This document shows, piece after piece, positions 20,584 to 20,770 of a stretch of DNA of 20,770 nt; positions within the stretch are counted from its first letter, which is position 1; every line of letters starts with the position of its first letter. The position numbers were made by a program, and so were the translations under genes. This DNA comes from Archaeoglobi archaeon. GTDB lineage: Archaea; Halobacteriota; Archaeoglobi; Archaeoglobales; Archaeoglobaceae. Under the pieces are notes generated by a model. It was not told the DNA's origin. It did not search any database and worked only from the letters and a program-made list of their open reading frames with translations. The stretch covers positions 1 through 20,770 of the forward strand of contig QNUZ01000010.1 of the NCBI GenBank assembly GCA_004347865.1, written 5' to 3'.

Positions 20584-20604
20584 AGGGGAGAATACCTTTC
20601 TTTA

Positions 20605-20770
20605 ATGAGCCTGATCGAGGAAGCTAAAAAGGGGATAAAGAGCGAGTTGATTGAAAAGGTTTCGGAATACGAGGGGGTTGAAGCTGATAAAATTGTCAGG
20701 TTAGTTGCTAAAGGTCACGTAATAATTCCAAAAAACGTTCTTCGGGAAGTTGAACCTAGAGCCATCGGAA
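20605..20770 (+). CDS. thiC: Phosphomethylpyrimidine synthase ThiC, N-terminal part (runs off window)
   Basis: The first 55 codons are visible. MSLIEEAKKGIKSE, EGVEADKIVRLVAKGHVIIP and KNVLREVEPRAIG match the N-terminus of archaeal ThiC, which begins with a IEEAKKG helix and an IAxGxxVIPxN stretch before the GxGLRTKVNANIG core. ThiC is a radical-SAM enzyme that converts AIR to HMP-P in thiamine synthesis. The catalytic core and the C-terminal Fe-S cysteines lie outside the window. The start is supported by the TATA spacing; there is no SD. Confidence 0.82.
   Translation, partial: MSLIEEAKKGIKSELIEKVSEYEGVEADKIVRLVAKGHVIIPKNVLREVEPRAIG

Larger units (their letters stand above)
20309..20604. 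other. 296-nt hairpin-rich intergenic region between pncA and thiC
   Basis: Contains at least five structures: GGCAGA/TCTGCC (read on the - strand, 20350-20323), CCCATGCCT/AGGCATGGG (20380-20404), TTCCCT/AGGGAA (20430-20446), a TATA-like TTTAAATA on the - strand (20475-20482) and CCAGAGCT/AGCTCTGG (20499-20516). The - strand TATA predicts an RNA of about 140 nt covering the first three hairpins and ending near the G-rich string at 20310. This could be an insertion-sequence relic, a TnpB-type guide RNA left without its gene, or a small RNA. No protein gene fits. Confidence 0.4.

Noticed and set aside
20309..20604. TPP riboswitch upstream of thiC
   Set aside because: The hairpins lack the conserved CUGAGA and ACCUGA motifs, and the TATA box sits so close to the ATG that the mRNA would have no leader.
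20400..20627. 75-codon + strand reading
   Set aside because: It runs through the hairpin module and into thiC in another frame; no recognisable features.
1..20770. CRISPR array
   Set aside because: No run of three or more equally spaced direct repeats was seen.

Overview
The window is archaeal and most likely from the Archaeoglobales (Archaeoglobus, Ferroglobus or Geoglobus type). The genes that point to archaea are a GHMP-type shikimate kinase, the KEOPS subunit Cgi121, a single MCM helicase, a KaiC/RecA-like pseudo-ATPase, and archaeal-type TATA boxes. Most genes that open a transcription unit have an A/T-rich TATA element centred about 24-28 nt before the start codon, which implies leaderless mRNAs. 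Shine-Dalgarno-like sites (GGAGG, GAGGTG, GGTGAT, GTGAT) appear mainly inside operons. The genus is an inference from gene content and style, because no rRNA is present.

Layout. (1) 1-974: 3' part of ftsZ on the + strand, ending at a T-rich terminator facing aroK. (2) 1006-5082, - strand: an information-processing block of MCM helicase, RecA-like pseudo-ATPase, Cgi121 and archaeal shikimate kinase, the last three tightly packed. (3) 5134-7289, + strand: an alpha/beta hydrolase that shares one palindromic TATA box with MCM, then an FGGY sugar kinase. The kinase ends in a 16-bp convergent overlap with a sphingosine-1-phosphate-lyase-like PLP enzyme (7274-8644, -). (4) 8796-16603: a lipid or hydrophobic-acyl island built from two divergent units. 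The leftward unit encodes a small four-helix membrane protein, a GMC oxidoreductase and a shortened acyl-CoA-dehydrogenase-like protein, all translationally coupled. The rightward unit encodes two SCP2-type lipid-carrier proteins, an acyl-CoA dehydrogenase, an acyl-CoA synthetase and a membrane-anchored SRPBCC protein. Together they suggest oxidation of a hydrophobic alcohol, CoA activation and alpha,beta-desaturation, with dedicated lipid-binding helpers. (5) 16644-17683: a small membrane protein, an IS607-recombinase-like HTH remnant between hairpins, tRNA-Gly(GCC) on the - strand, and a structured stretch of about 360 nt without a gene. (6) 17684-20308: an orphan lipoprotein amino-acid-type ABC substrate-binding protein, moaC, and a nicotinamidase-like hydrolase. 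(7) 20309-20770: about 300 nt rich in hairpins, then the start of thiC, which runs out of the window.

The parts that best repay a second look are the lipid island (especially the degenerate acyl-CoA-dehydrogenase-like protein coupled to the GMC oxidoreductase), the repeated hairpin modules and insertion-sequence-like relics around 16.9-17.2 kb and 20.3-20.5 kb, the structured leader before tRNA-Gly, and the shared bidirectional TATA box of mcm.
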